The notes under the pieces: generated by a model
Told to the model about the DNA's origin: nothing
Seen by the model: only the letters and a program-made list of their open reading frames with translations
The model's database searches: none
In this document: positions 42,110 through 54,111 of the stretch, piece by piece
How positions within the stretch are numbered: position 1 is the first letter of the stretch
How the letters are laid out: each line of letters starts with the position of its first letter
From: Lojkania enalia
Lineage: Eukaryota > Ascomycota > Dothideomycetes > Pleosporales
Assembly (NCBI GenBank): GCA_010094045.1
Contig: ML986594.1
Location: 257,228-321,227 of the forward strand
DNA: 64,000 nucleotides
Direction: 5' to 3'
Made by a program: the position numbers and the translations under genes

Positions 42110-42949
42110 AGACTGGAATTCTACAAATCCTCTCTCCCAAATACGCAAATATCCAATCAATCTTTACAATGTAGTACAAAATCACTCGCACAAATCACCT
42201 TCTCTTACACTCATCCATCATAATTTCAGAGAACTAGGCGTGAGAAGAAGAAGAAGAAGAAGAAGAAGAAAAAAAGCACGTCAGGGAGTCACTGTGCCTG
42301 CGTCTTCCCCCTTACCGGAAATAATTCCTCCCCACCAAGATCCATTAGGTACCTCGGTGTGGATTTTTTTACTCAATCGTTCCCCCGCCCATTGTTTTTC
42401 TGGTTAGGCTGTTTGCTTTTGATTCGCTGTCGTCGATCGGTTTGTTGACTACGCTGAGCTAGTTCGATGGAGTCATTGCTGTTATCCGCGGTACGGATTT
42501 GATATGCGGGGCGGGGCTCTCGGTGTTGCGGACGTGCCCGTCCCGTTTCGAGCCGCATTACGTCGCGTCGCATGTAGATGCTCGATATGTGCTGATGATC
42601 AAGTAGATGAAACCTGGGGATAATCTCGGAATATGCTGATATCCAATCTATCTAGTCGCGCCTCGATATCGGAGGTGATGCAAAGCGCAGACCCCATTCC
42701 GATTGCCGCTCCGATGTGTATTTCTCAGGGCTGCACCACATATCACTATGCAAGCTTGTGCAGACATATAATTAAGCAAATATCTTGTTTCATTGGTGTC
42801 TACATAGAAAAAAATCTTTTCCAGTGAGCGACTCGCAAGCAAGCCTACTACTTGCTCAATCCCCATAACTCCAAAGTGGTGTGTCAAATTTAGGCCAACG
42901 GTATCGTGATTTCTCCTCCCCAAAAATGCCCGAATCATACCACCATCCA
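42110..42949. other. Intergenic stretch with GAA microsatellite
   Basis: Upstream of the transporter gene and downstream of the next minus-strand gene. Apart from the GAA repeat, only short frames without domains occur, for example 42373-42573 (-). Confidence 0.45.
42242..42276. repeat. GAA microsatellite with A-rich end
   Basis: About nine GAA/AGA triplets run without interruption into a short A run. It lies about 130 bp upstream of the transporter start codon, within its probable promoter or leader, and may vary in length between strains. Confidence 0.95.
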
Positions 42950-44330
42950 TTAGTGGCTCGATTCACACTGCTCCATGAACCGATAAATACCCTCGATCCC
43001 CTGATACTCCAGGGGTGTATGCAAGTCCATAAGCTCGCCCACGTCGCTTTCGTGGAGACTCTCATACCCTGACGGCGACGAGATCCACGGATTCTCGCCT
43101 ATATCCTCATAATCAAAACCATCCTCCGAATGTGTCGAGTATGCGTCAGCCCCTGAAAGAGTCGATGATATCATGTTGTGCCAATCGATGGGCACCTGTC
43201 GACCAGTGACTGATTTCTCGTAGAAGGAACACTCCGATGGACTCCGAGTCGGAGCGAACGGAAAGAGGAGAGCGATCTCGGTACCGGCGAAGGAATCGAA
43301 ATCTTCATCTTGATAGATAACTCCTCGCTGAATGCTCAACTCATTGCATATCTTTTCTACCGTTTCCGCATCGCAGCCGGCGAAATGAACCTTTAGTGTG
43401 CCCGACTTGTACGTGACGGGGAGATCTCCGAGATCTGATAAACGCTTCAGATCGTTCAAGACAGCGGCTAGCTCTTTGATAGCGCGTGAGAAGTCCACAG
43501 ACAAAATGTCCAAGAGGCCGTCTTGGTTGAGCGTGTCCTTTTCCTGAGCAAAAGAAGCGAAGCCCCTTATCGCCTTCAACGGAGTCAAAGCAGTAACCGT
43601 GGGGTTGATATTAAAGCTAATATGTGATCCCGGCGTTGCCTTCGGGACCTCGTTGATAGTTCGGTTTACTTTATCCTGGAGTGCTGACACAGCTTTGTAT
43701 CTCTTCTCACCAGTGCGAGGATTGACACCGTCAAATTGGGCTTTCTGACCGGAGATCATAAAAGCACGGACAGCCTGGGAGACATTATGGATAACCTGGG
43801 TAGGCGCAGCCGGACCATGAGAGAAGTATCGAGCGCCTCCAGCGCCTCCAGACCCATACGCATAACCCCCGGTAGTCCTTCCTAGAGTACCTCCAGTCAA
43901 GTTCGGTCGAAGAGTATGGGCGAACGGAGCACGGCCAGAGGAGCCATTGATCGCGGTGCCAATACGCGACTTAGGAAATGACGTGCGATCATACTTGAGG
44001 CCGGAAGATTGTGCGGTTGACGAGGTGAAACGTCGAACGGTGGCGCTTATCGCGCTGTGAGTGCTGTACCACCTGCCTTTGCTTTGCTTAATGAACGCAA
44101 TAGGGTGAATCGGGTGTCGTGGAGCACTGCGTGCGAGTATAGGTTGTAACTCAGCCTGCGTGGGTCGAATTGATGCTGGTAACTGGTCTTGAACAAGCCT
44201 CGCGGCGTGTTTCCAGGCAGCCCTGGCGACGTCAGAGAATGGCAGCTGATTGCTGTAGGTTGAAGACTTACTTGAACACTTTCGCATTTTTGGCCACCAG
44301 TTTGTGCAGATGCGCCACTGCCGGCGCCAT
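42950..44330 (-). CDS. Uncharacterised, probably mitochondrial Pezizomycotina protein
   Basis: Exons are 44272-44330 and 42950-44222, giving 443 residues. A 49-bp intron (GTAAGT...GCCAG) joins MAPAVAHLHKLVAKNAKVFK to AAWKHAARLVQDQL in frame; this start is better than the in-frame ATG at 44287 inside the intron. The basic, acid-poor first 110 residues, with GRWYSTHS and RRFTSSTAQ, look like a mitochondrial presequence. A Gly-rich part follows (GGAGGARYFSHGP), then QVIHNVSQAVRAFMISGQKA, which looks like an amphipathic helix. The C-terminal half is more acidic, with a compact predicted fold (VHFAGCDAETVEKICNEL). I do not recognise a named domain and do not assign a function. Confidence 0.8.
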
Positions 44331-45249
44331 ATTATTGGAGGTTATCCCAGTAATTGGTAGAACGTGTATGGAAGTCAGGGTCGAGGGTGTAGGTGTTGGT
44401 AGAGACGAAAGTCGCCACCCACATGCGCCACGCGGACGATCCCGGATGTAGAATGTGGGGGAACTTGGCATGTGGCATCACGCACAATGTGGAGTGCACA
44501 GTGTGGAGCACACAGTAGGGTCCTTTAGCTCTAGAGGTAGCAGTACTTCTATAGGTACAATTCGCTAAATGAAATTCAATACCATATGTATATTTTGGTG
44601 GCAAGATGCATCTATTTTCTTGTTTTTCGTACTTTTACAAAGCAAACCAGCTACACTGAGCGAACAGATTTTGTTTACCGGGCTCGCCCACCCAGAGTCT
44701 TCAAAGTGTTTAAGAGAGGGAGGCAGAAAGGGGGCGAAGCCCCGTAGACAGTTGAGAAAATTGCCCCACTCCTAACAATGAAACAAAAAGATGCCGCTAT
44801 GCTGGGTAAAATGGAGAGAGATGGGGAGTTGGGTGTGGAACGAAATGCAAGACGCCACAATGCCGTTCCCCAAACCCGAGAAAGCAATCCCCAGTTTCCA
44901 AGTTCAGATATCTCATCGAAACTTTCGTGAACATTAAGAAACCGGGGCCCTCCATCCGCTAACGTCTATGTAAATGAGATATGCACTCCCACCCATGCCT
45001 TGTTCAAACGCCCCGTCAAAACTTTTGGTGAAACATAATATAACCCTATTTGCAGCCCAGTGTAGGTAAGTGATATGTGAGATTAGGGGCAACAAGAATA
45101 AAACCTAGAACAAGGTAGACCATGGCAAGGCCGAGTATATCTGCAGTGACTGAATGCATGAGCGTCCCCCCCCCCCCAAAAAAAAAAAAAAAAAGGTCGT
45201 AAATGAGTACACATTGAGCCCAAATTGAAAAAGAGAATCAAGAGACAAA
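44331..45249. other. Intergenic stretch with homopolymers
   Basis: This is the promoter region of the preceding minus-strand gene and the 3' flank of the La-motif gene. Short frames only. It contains the adjacent C12 and A17 runs. Confidence 0.45.
45166..45194. repeat. C12-A17 homopolymer junction
   Basis: Twelve C are followed directly by seventeen A. It lies 56 bp past the La-motif gene stop codon (in its 3' region, where the minus strand reads T17-G12). Run lengths in assembled sequence may be inexact. Confidence 0.9.
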
Positions 45250-48200
45250 TCATTGCTCTAAGGAAGATCTGAGCTCAGTATCGAGCAAGTCAATGATCCG
45301 CTTTCGGCTCTTTGGATCAAGCACACCATTGCGCAAAGCCGATCGGAGTTGTCGAAATGCGGGACCCTGACTCTCATATTCCTGCTTGACGAGGTCAACG
45401 TAGTGACGAGCAACCCGCCCTCGAATGATGGTTTGTGTCGATAACAAAGATTCTCCGTAGAATTTGATTAGATTCTTGAGGCCAACGTTGGAGGTATTCT
45501 GAGCGGCATCGTCGAAAGCAAGATGACGAAATTCGTCGTACATCTGCGAGTTAAAATTTCGAATAAGAAAATGGGACCAAAACTGATACAAAACATCCAT
45601 ATCGTAGGGACAAGTGCCAGAAGGAGCATTCTGGCGCTGATCCAGAGCCTTTAATCGAAGATGCGTATAGGATTCGTATGTCGAGTCTGGCGGAAGAGAT
45701 TCAACAGGGGCGTCTTTGCCTTTAACCCAGTACAGACGAACAGGAGGGGCGTTTGGGGTTGAAGCTGGTACGAAAGGGCTCAACGTTCTCCGAGGTTCAT
45801 CTTGGAAGTGATTGTCAACACTACAACTTCATGGGCATCAGCGCGAATCCTGCCAGTGAAGGCTCTTGCCACCTGGGCTTACCCCTGTGAAGGACCAGTG
45901 CCATTGACCTTGTGGCCGGGCTGATGTGCGCTTCCTGGTTCTGCTTCGTCCGGGACTCCTGATTTGCTATCAACGGAGCCGTTGGAAAAGGTTCGTTGGG
46001 CAGAAGGGGCCGGAGTAGAGGTCTGGGTTTGCTCTTGCTTGCGGACGATAACACTCAGGGTTTCGACTTGTTCATCAGAAAATGAATCAGGCTCGCTATT
46101 TGCTGCTTTGGCAGAGGATTCGATAGGGTGGCCGTTCGGGGCGATAGAGCCGTTGACACCATCAATAGCAAGGCCATTTGGGGAGCCATTATGTGACGAT
46201 ACGGAAGGATATTGGGGGCCGCCAGGAAACATTCCATTGGAAGGGGGATAGTGAATCTCATTCGAGAAGGGCATCATGCCGTTCGGTGAGCCCGCAGGCA
46301 TCTCAGGATAACGGGGTAGTGCTCCCTGTTCCAAGGTCGGTGGGTGAGGGACTGGCGGGTTGTGTAGTTCCTCCGGTCCGTCGTTCTGCACTGATGGATC
46401 TCGCTCAGAAATATTTAAAACCCATTGTTCCCAGCCCTCGCGTCTTCGAAGTCGGTCTTTACCGTCTGCACCCACACGGAATTCGATGGTCGCTGACGAA
46501 TAGCAGACAAACTTGATAAGCTCCATGTCGGTTGTGAGCTGCTTGATGCGGTTGAACTCAGCTATCACACTGAGAAAAACGAAACCCTTGGAATCCATCT
46601 GTTTACGAAGGAAGATGTCCTTGCAGAGGTTCTCGACTGAGAAGTAATATTCACTATATGATATTAGTACAAGTTGCAAAACATACTATAGTTATGTGCC
46701 TTACAGTTGGGTTGTAACCATGGATATCAATGTATGTTGATCCATACCGAAAGGACTGAATGGTAACACGGCGCTCATAGGATGCTGCATCATTGGATCA
46801 TACATCCCTGGCATATATGTTTGAATATGAGGGATAGTTTGCGGACCACCTGGATAACCACCAACGCGACTGTACATATTTTCAGTTGTTACCGATTGTG
46901 TTCGAGCGTTACCCCTGAAATTGCCCCGCCCCGAACCAGAAGGACCAGGGAAATAGGCATTCTGATCGGGATGAAAGGCAGTGGGCGAACGTAGAGGAAA
47001 AGTAGAAGAAGACTGGAGTTGGGGTGTATGGCCATTTGAATACTGTCCGTTTGGATAGCTTCCCCTAGTACCACGAGGACCACCACGAGTACGATCGCGT
47101 CCAGAGAAAGTACCAAATGAACGGCGATCATTCTGTCCCTGTTTGGTTTGACCGCTCTGACCTTCTGTAAAAGTGTTTCGTCGCTCTCCATCTTCAGCAG
47201 CTTCTGTCTGTGTCGCTGTCGAGGCTCGTCTGTCATACGGAACCGTATTGTCTTTCGCGGGAGACATCACCTCCCCATCTTTCCTTCTGTCTCCTGGAGG
47301 AAAATCGCCTCTCTTTGCCTTGCTCGGTCGGTTCGACGGATATTGTCGAGGGAAGGTATTGCTTTGGTTGACTGCCTGCGAGCTAGGAGCTGACTCCGTC
47401 AAGGCCGAAGCTCGACTTGAGGGCACTTCTGCGTTCTGCCCTGCCGCTGTTTTCAAGGACCTATCTCCCCTGAGAACAGGCGCCTTTACAGAGCCTGCAC
47501 TCGCGGCTCTCTTGTCCTTTGCTGGCGAGGGATCGCGAGCAGCGCTGCCCTCAGGTCGTCCACGCTTTGGCTGATCGCCATTCGGTATAGATGAGGTCGC
47601 CGGTGCATCCTTCTCAGATGCCCCAGTACCGTTTGTGCCAGATCCATTTCTGCCACTGGATTGAGCCCCACCACGACCGCCACCTCTCCCACCTCTCCTG
47701 GAGGTTGCAGTACTAGGCAGCGGAGTGTTGAATATCACACTTGGTGTGTATGGAACAGGAACCCACTCCTGCTTTCCATGTGACCGAGTTGAAGGACTCT
47801 CCTTCCTCTCTTTCTCGCTCTTGTCATTCTTGGCCTGTACCTTCTTTTTATCCTCATCAAGAGCACTCATGGGGGTCGGCCATGACTCCTGGTCACGATC
47901 CAATGGAGGAGGAAGAGCATTCGGAGCCAGCTTCACATCCTTCTCTAGTGGCCTTGGCCTCGCACCCTTCTTAGTCTTATCAGGTTCTGCGTCCGGGCGT
48001 GAATCCTTCCGAGGATGGCTCGTCCTATCCTTCGCCTCTTCACGACCCTTTGCCTTCGTTTCCACCACCGAAACTTTGTCTTTGGTGTCTGCTACTTCGG
48101 CTCCTGCTACGTTTTTGGCCCGTTTGGGACCTGTATTCAAGGGTGCAGAAACGGAACCATTCGGTATTGCTGAAGGAGTGGAGGCCGGTTTCTCAGTACC

Positions 48201-48806
48201 GACTTTTTGAGCCTTAGCTTTTGCTTCTTCCGCTCTCTGTTTCCAGAAATTCACGGCTGGAACTGGTGCTTCCTGCAAAGGCTTAAAAGTCGACCGCTCC
48301 ACATCCTTTCCTTTTACCTTATCGGATGTTTTCTGCGCTGTTTCCGTCGGCTTTTCAACAGAAGTGGATGCCTGCGACTTATTGTCCCATGTGGACTCCG
48401 ATGATTGATTCTGTACTGATGATACATCATCATCCTTGGTGACCGTCGATGAAGAAGATCCACCGAGGTCGGGAGAAGAAATAATAGAAGCAGCGGCCGG
48501 GGTCTGGACGGAGGCTGGTTTGGACGCGGTTTGAGGCCCGTTACTCCGCTCACGCTTGGTTCCCTGTTTCTCAGGGCTGGCCTCATTCGCTTCAGCATCG
48601 TCTGACCACTTTGTTACCGAATTTATAGCTGCACTTGCTGTCACAGGTGGAGCATCCTTCGAGGGGGTCAATGTTCCAGACGATGGCTTAGACGTAGCCG
48701 CAGCGGACGTCCCACTAGAAGAGAGGCCTTTAGCCGCTTGTGCATAGGAGAAAGGTGCTGGGACAGTAGTAAGGTCACTACCTGACCGGCGAGGTGTGGC
48801 TGCCAT
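45250..48806 (-). CDS. LARP1-type RNA-binding protein (La motif plus DM15 region)
   Basis: LARP1 proteins bind mRNAs, in animals notably the 5' ends of mRNAs for ribosomal proteins; yeast Sro9/Slf1 are shorter relatives. Exons are 46705-48806, 45883-46653 and 45250-45820, giving 1147 residues. The first 680 residues are disordered and charged, with an RGG-like stretch (RRGGRGGGRGG). The La motif spans the first splice: MVTTQLEYYFSVENLCKDIF, then RKQMDSKGFVFLSVIAEFNR. The third exon shows the DM15 repeat region at about 1035-1125, with YDEFRHLAFDDA and GLKNLIKFYGESL, so this is LARP1-like and not a simple Sro9. The second intron (45821-45882) uses the TAG at 45821-45823, which alone keeps the frame (GVDNHFQDEPRR). 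Confidence 0.92.
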
Positions 48807-50211
48807 GATTGGTACCGTGTCTGCTTCAGGCAGAGCTATAAACTATAAGGATAGTTTGAACAGTGCTTGTCGTCCCAAACGGGAGCACTCCAAAGAGCTA
48901 CCCAGTACCGGGGTGAGCGTCGACGTGTCCGGAGAGGTGCAAACCTTGACCTCCCCGCACCTGACGATTCGTGAGTCAAGCAAGACTTTGCGGCCGAGGT
49001 TCCTTCAATGTAAGCAGCGCAGTGAGTGGCCGATTAGATCAAGGAATGGAGCCGAAAAGGAAGCTCGAGGGCGGAAATGCGTCTGCGAATTGGGGGATTC
49101 AGAAAAGAAGATCTTTGGCCGGTCGCGTAACTCAAAACGCCAGCGAGATCGCGAGGCCTAGATTGAAAACACGTTAGCAGAGGGCGCAAACCGGGCGGGA
49201 AACAGACGCCCAGAATAGACTGCAATGATTGTGAGGTCGAGAGCTGTGTTTGGGGAGTGAATTTGGATGACGAAAGGCTTGTGTAGCAAGGGAATCGATA
49301 AACGCGAAATGTCGAAATATGTCATATGAGGCGAAGGCGGAGTCCGTGAATGGCGGAAACGACCCGTGAAGCTAGCACAGAGGCACTGAGTAGCCAACAC
49401 AACTGTTGACGTTCCCACAAGACAGGGCCTCGGAGCTCGAGGGGAAAAGTTGGGCGTTGAGGACGGCAGAGCGCTGGCGAGAATGTGGGCGGAACTGACC
49501 TCTTCGAAAGTCTCGCAACACGGGCAGTGCGTACGGACAGGGTGCGGATGGGGAGGAGCGCAGGCGTCGGGCAACAGTGGAGATGACGGTTGGGAGAGGT
49601 GGAAATGGAACCGTGATAGCTCCCAGCGTCCAGGCACGAGATTCACGCTCACGACCGGGTTAGAGGCAGGAGCGACGACGAGGGCGGTGCTCAGCAAGCG
49701 TCTCGCAGCGGCGGTCGATTACTCAGTCCACAATTCCCGGGGCCGGCGGGCTGGTTTGGGAGGTCGTGTGGGCGGAGGACGAGGTGGGTGTAGGAGGGGA
49801 GAAGCAGCAGCGCGAATAATTTTTCATTCCCAAGGTGCCTGCTCTAGTTGCAGCGCCGAAAGAAGCCCACGCTGGCCCGCATGTCCTTCGGCTGCCACTA
49901 GCAATACGGCAGCCCGAGGGCCGCACTGAGCAATAATAAACCGACGCCCCGCCCTGCGCGTCACCAGAATCTGAGCATTTCTGCAGCCGCTCCCAGTCAC
50001 AGTGAATGCATTACCGTTGGATGGGCGAATGAGGCAACCGGCTCGGTTCTGCGTGCGCTGGGCAGGAACTCCACCTAGGCACGCTGGGGGGATACCATTC
50101 ATTGTGCCAGTGTCGACTACGCCACGGCGATGCCACACCGCGCCCCCTCTGCCTTGTCCACCACGTCCGCCATGTTCGCCAATGCGCCGGCGTTTGCTGC
50201 CTCTCGGTGCT

Positions 50212-50231
50212 TGCATGCATGCATGCATGCA
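50212..50231. repeat. TGCA microsatellite (five units)
   Basis: Five perfect TGCA units in a row form a self-complementary tract. It is inside the GC-rich gene-poor stretch and has no visible role. Confidence 0.95.
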
Positions 50232-53200
50232 CCACCATCGCTGTGCTGGAGCCTGCGTGACACGGCCAGCCTGGAGCAATTCCACGTCCAAGAGACTGAC
50301 CCGCCGCGCCCGCTGCCAATCCCTTCGACGCCGACTCGGATGCCGCCAACCTGACCCTGCTCCTCCCCCTGCGGGAAAACGGAAAGCATCCATTGACATT
50401 CCGGAGTCTGCCGAATCGACAGAGGGACCTCCGGCCATCTAAGCGTGCCATCGGACATACGCCAGCGCGCCCCTTCGCAGGTGCGGTGCCGCAGACAAGT
50501 GCAACACGTGCACAGCAACGCCGCCGTGTCCAGCGGGTAGAACGCGGACCCTCAGAGGAGCGGAAGACGAGACAGTCGCTGCCAGTTCTTCTTTGTCCTC
50601 CGCCGGTTGCCGAGCCTACGTCTTGGCTTGGTGGCCAGCTCTCCCGCTTCGGTTTTGATACCGACGCTGCCTTCTCGAAGCGCTCGAGGAGCGTCTGTCG
50701 GTTGCTCCTGCTCACATGGAAAGCTCGCGCCTTCCCACACAATCAAAAGCAGCCATCAGCAACCACTAGACCCCTCTTCACCCCTCGCGCCGGCAACCGC
50801 CTCGTCCTCGCCCAGGTCATTGCCCCAGCACGTCCAGTGCCGCCGCTCCATGGCGGCTCTTGCCTGTGTCGCTAATTACCGCCTTTCACACATAGCCAGT
50901 TCCGACCCCACCAGGCTGGGAGCTACCCACATACCATATCACAGCAGGTGCGACTATACCCAACACTACTATCTTGCCTTGTCGCTAAGATGTGGGCGCC
51001 CCCTATCTCCGTTCTTACATGTATTGCTCTTCTGCACCCGTAATGGGGTTCCTGCGGTAGCTGTCGTGCCAGCCCATGTAATACCCACCGGCCCCCGTCT
51101 CCCAAATCTCGTTTCCGTCACATTCATCGCGATTGATCAAAGCCCTTTTCCGGCACCATGCTCCTAATTCGTTTGCCTCTCGATTTTAGCATTTTGCTTA
51201 GAATAGCACGCGTCACGCATCAGCCCGGCCCGTCCCTTTTGCCTCGCCGCACGTGAGTCGTTATTCCCCCCCAAGGTCGGCCGCACCTCCTCTCCGCCCC
51301 CGGTTTGGGTATGTCACAACTGGCGAATCCGTGCAAGCTATCACGGCCCTTATTATCCCGGGTCCTTAATCACCGCAGGTGCTACTAATGTCGTCGCACA
51401 GAGCCGCTTGGTCAGGCACTTTTTAAGAGCAGCCAAGCACGTAGTTGAGGAACGTCCTTAGCCATAGCTAAGCCGGGGATGCAGAATCCCAGAATCGATC
51501 GATCCACTTAAATCCGGCAAAATCACCACGACCACGCACGTCGCACGTTGCCTCGTGCCGGCCCGAGCTGTCTCAAACTAGCCACATACCAAAAATAAAC
51601 CATGACAATACCACCTGTCCATGGCTCATCTGGGGATGTTTTGGAAATGGCCCTCGGCTTGAATGCTGTCGAGCCGACAGAGCTCTCTCGATGAAATGGC
51701 CTCCATAGCCGCTCATGCGCAACTCGGCAACCTCCCTGGCCTCATTTAGCCAGGGTGGCAATATAATCAATCGGTACTGTATATGGGCCATGGCTGTTGT
51801 TCCCGACAAATGGAGCATATGGCACTCTTGGGGGGTGCTAGTCCAAAGTAAAATTTTGTCCCTCCAATATCGATAACTTTGATATTCACATTGGCGGGGC
51901 TATTACCCAGAACTGGACAAGCTACCACTGTTGCATATGCTCATATTATTTCTGCTCCTCACGTGGTGGCCCCCTAGACGAAGTTCAAGCATTGCTTGCA
52001 TACTCCCGAAGCAAAGCGAGTCTTGCTGATTACCCCGATAGAGCGGCAAACACTCGCCGGTATGGCCAATTTGTAGACCAGTCTAATTTTCTTCTGAGAT
52101 TTTCAAGCACCATTTCCGCCTACATGCATACGCGTTTCAATCAACGATATGCCCAAAACACCTACCAGTTAACACCAACTTGTATATACCCTTGTCGCAC
52201 CTCCCCGGTTCTAACCCCTTGGTCATTAAACTACTCATCACTTATTACGCACCTACACTAACTTTCTCGAAGCAAGAGAACAATCTCCTTCCTAGGAGGC
52301 AGCACCAAAGCAATATGGCGCTCCTGTAGGATATAGATTAATGGGAAGGACCCCCCGAGGCTATTCCGGTGGCTAGCCTAGAACTCGAGATATTCGTCAT
52401 CACACTGCTTCGCGGGACGAGTGAGTAGGTGCAGGCAGCAGGGAGCCGTACCCCGTGGGGTATTCTCCCGAATTTGCGGAATGCAGGACAGGTGCAGAAT
52501 CGTTAGAGACGGTATCCGGCAATGAGACTAAGACTCGGATGCAGGCGATGCAGGACGGATGTGGATGGCAGGTTACATAATGTGCTATGCTGTACCTGCG
52601 TACCTACCTGTCTAGTCGGGGTTTTTTCTTTGCTACATTTGCCAATGTCCTAGCACCCTTTGGGGTGTTTCCGAAGTCTGGGTCAATCTATTTTGGATTT
52701 GGACCTGGGAGTTTTGCGAATGCTGTACTGGCGCTATTTTACGAAAGATCGACTCCTTAGTGCTGCGCCCGATAGTGGTGAAGTGGAAATCTGTACATTT
52801 GCAATATTTTAAATAGGGAGATGTAGGACGGTACATACAGTTAAGCTCCTTGGAAAGAGCTTGTCTAGGCTTCTATTGTACGTATGGAAAGACTGCTTTG
52901 CGATGTGTGCATGTCCTCGTATCGCTATTGATGTGTTTCTGCTCTTTGGAGTATTCGGTGTAGTGTGCTTGGTTGAATGTACTTTATACGGCTAGGCTGA
53001 TTTTTGGGGCTCGGGGGGATCTGGAGGGGATGCTAGGGGTAACTGGGGGCCTGTACGAAGGGTTGGAGATGTTTAGTTTTGGGGTTGGATGTGGTGGTGC
53101 GCTATGGTGTCCTATAGAAGGAAGGTTGGCGGAATGTCTATATTGGAAGAGGTGGTTTCTGATAGTTTTTCCTTCGGGAATGGAAGTCGGTTCCGAAACT

Positions 53201-53305
53201 CGGGGGTTTTGGATATTGTGTCGTTGTAATGCTGAATGGGGCTTTGTGCGGAAGTAGGGGTGGAGGAAGCCTTAGAGGATAAACATAAAGTACATTTCCA
53301 AGTAG

Positions 53306-53327
53306 AAAAAAATTTTTTTTTTTTTTT
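53306..53327. repeat. A7-T15 homopolymer tract
   Basis: Seven A are followed by fifteen T, a perfect small inverted repeat of A/T runs. Such rigid poly(dA:dT) tracts often exclude nucleosomes, but no gene start is evident next to it. Confidence 0.9.
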
Positions 53328-54111
53328 CCCTTAGGGTATGATAGGTGGTTAACGTGTTTATTTGTTGGAGGTTGTGGATGGTAGGTTGCAGGTGGTGGAA
53401 TTATGTGGTATAAATTCGCTGGGAAGGGTTTTAAGGAGAAAATTGGTTGTATATCAGCTTATCGTTAGGGATTATATCGTATTAAGAGGGTTAGAGGGGA
53501 GTTTAAGGCGTTGTAATATAGAGGACTTGGAAATTTGTGTTCAAAGTGATGGAATCATAGGGTGGGCGTAATAGTAGGGTTAATGTAGTTATTTGGAGAA
53601 TGTATGAATTCGCTAGAAGGGTTTGATGGCCTGACTGCAATGTCATTCCTCTATTTAATAGATTTCCACAGTTGCTGCTCTTTTGCAGTAATATTTGTTT
53701 GGAAAGCTTACAATAGTGTCCGTAATAGACTGAATAGTAAACGTAGAACAAGGCTAATTCAGCGATAGATAAGTATATATATCAATTATTTATTTCCCTG
53801 GCATGCCTTCACGCAGATCGCATCTATCCTTCGCCACAGATGCTCGCCGAATGGATGTCTTATGAAACAAGTAATACCAAGAGATAATGATACTGAATAG
53901 ATATGTATACACTACCTACTCAGAACTACGCACAACGTAGCATCCAGCAGTCCACAACGCCCAAAAAGACAGTCAATTCAACCTGTAAAACTAAAAAAGC
54001 CTACTACGGTCGGAAAATTGGTACTATATTTCTCACCAAGGATACGCGCTCCAGAAAGGCCATTCACGTTCACCCGTTTCCCAATCCCATCCTTCAAGTT
54101 GATAGGATGTC

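Larger units (their letters stand above)
48807..54111. other. Long gene-poor stretch (5.3 kb)
   Basis: This lies between the LARP1-type start and the methyltransferase 3' end. Bases 49400-50800 are GC-rich and give long overlapping frames on both strands (up to 243 codons, 50011-50742, -), but these are low-complexity, Arg/Pro/Ser-rich and have no domain. Bases 50750-51200 are C/T-rich like a leader. Bases 51200-54000 have only short frames. The flanks should include a long leader of the LARP1-type gene. A non-coding RNA could be present but nothing shows it. Confidence 0.4.

Noticed and set aside
47725..48210. 161-codon plus-strand frame
   Set aside because: Antisense to the disordered region of the LARP1-type gene, with composition that simply mirrors it.
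49824..50742. Overlapping frames of 204 and 243 codons (-) and 146-186 codons (+) in GC-rich DNA
   Set aside because: Several frames are open at once because the DNA is GC-rich and low in stops; none has a recognisable domain.
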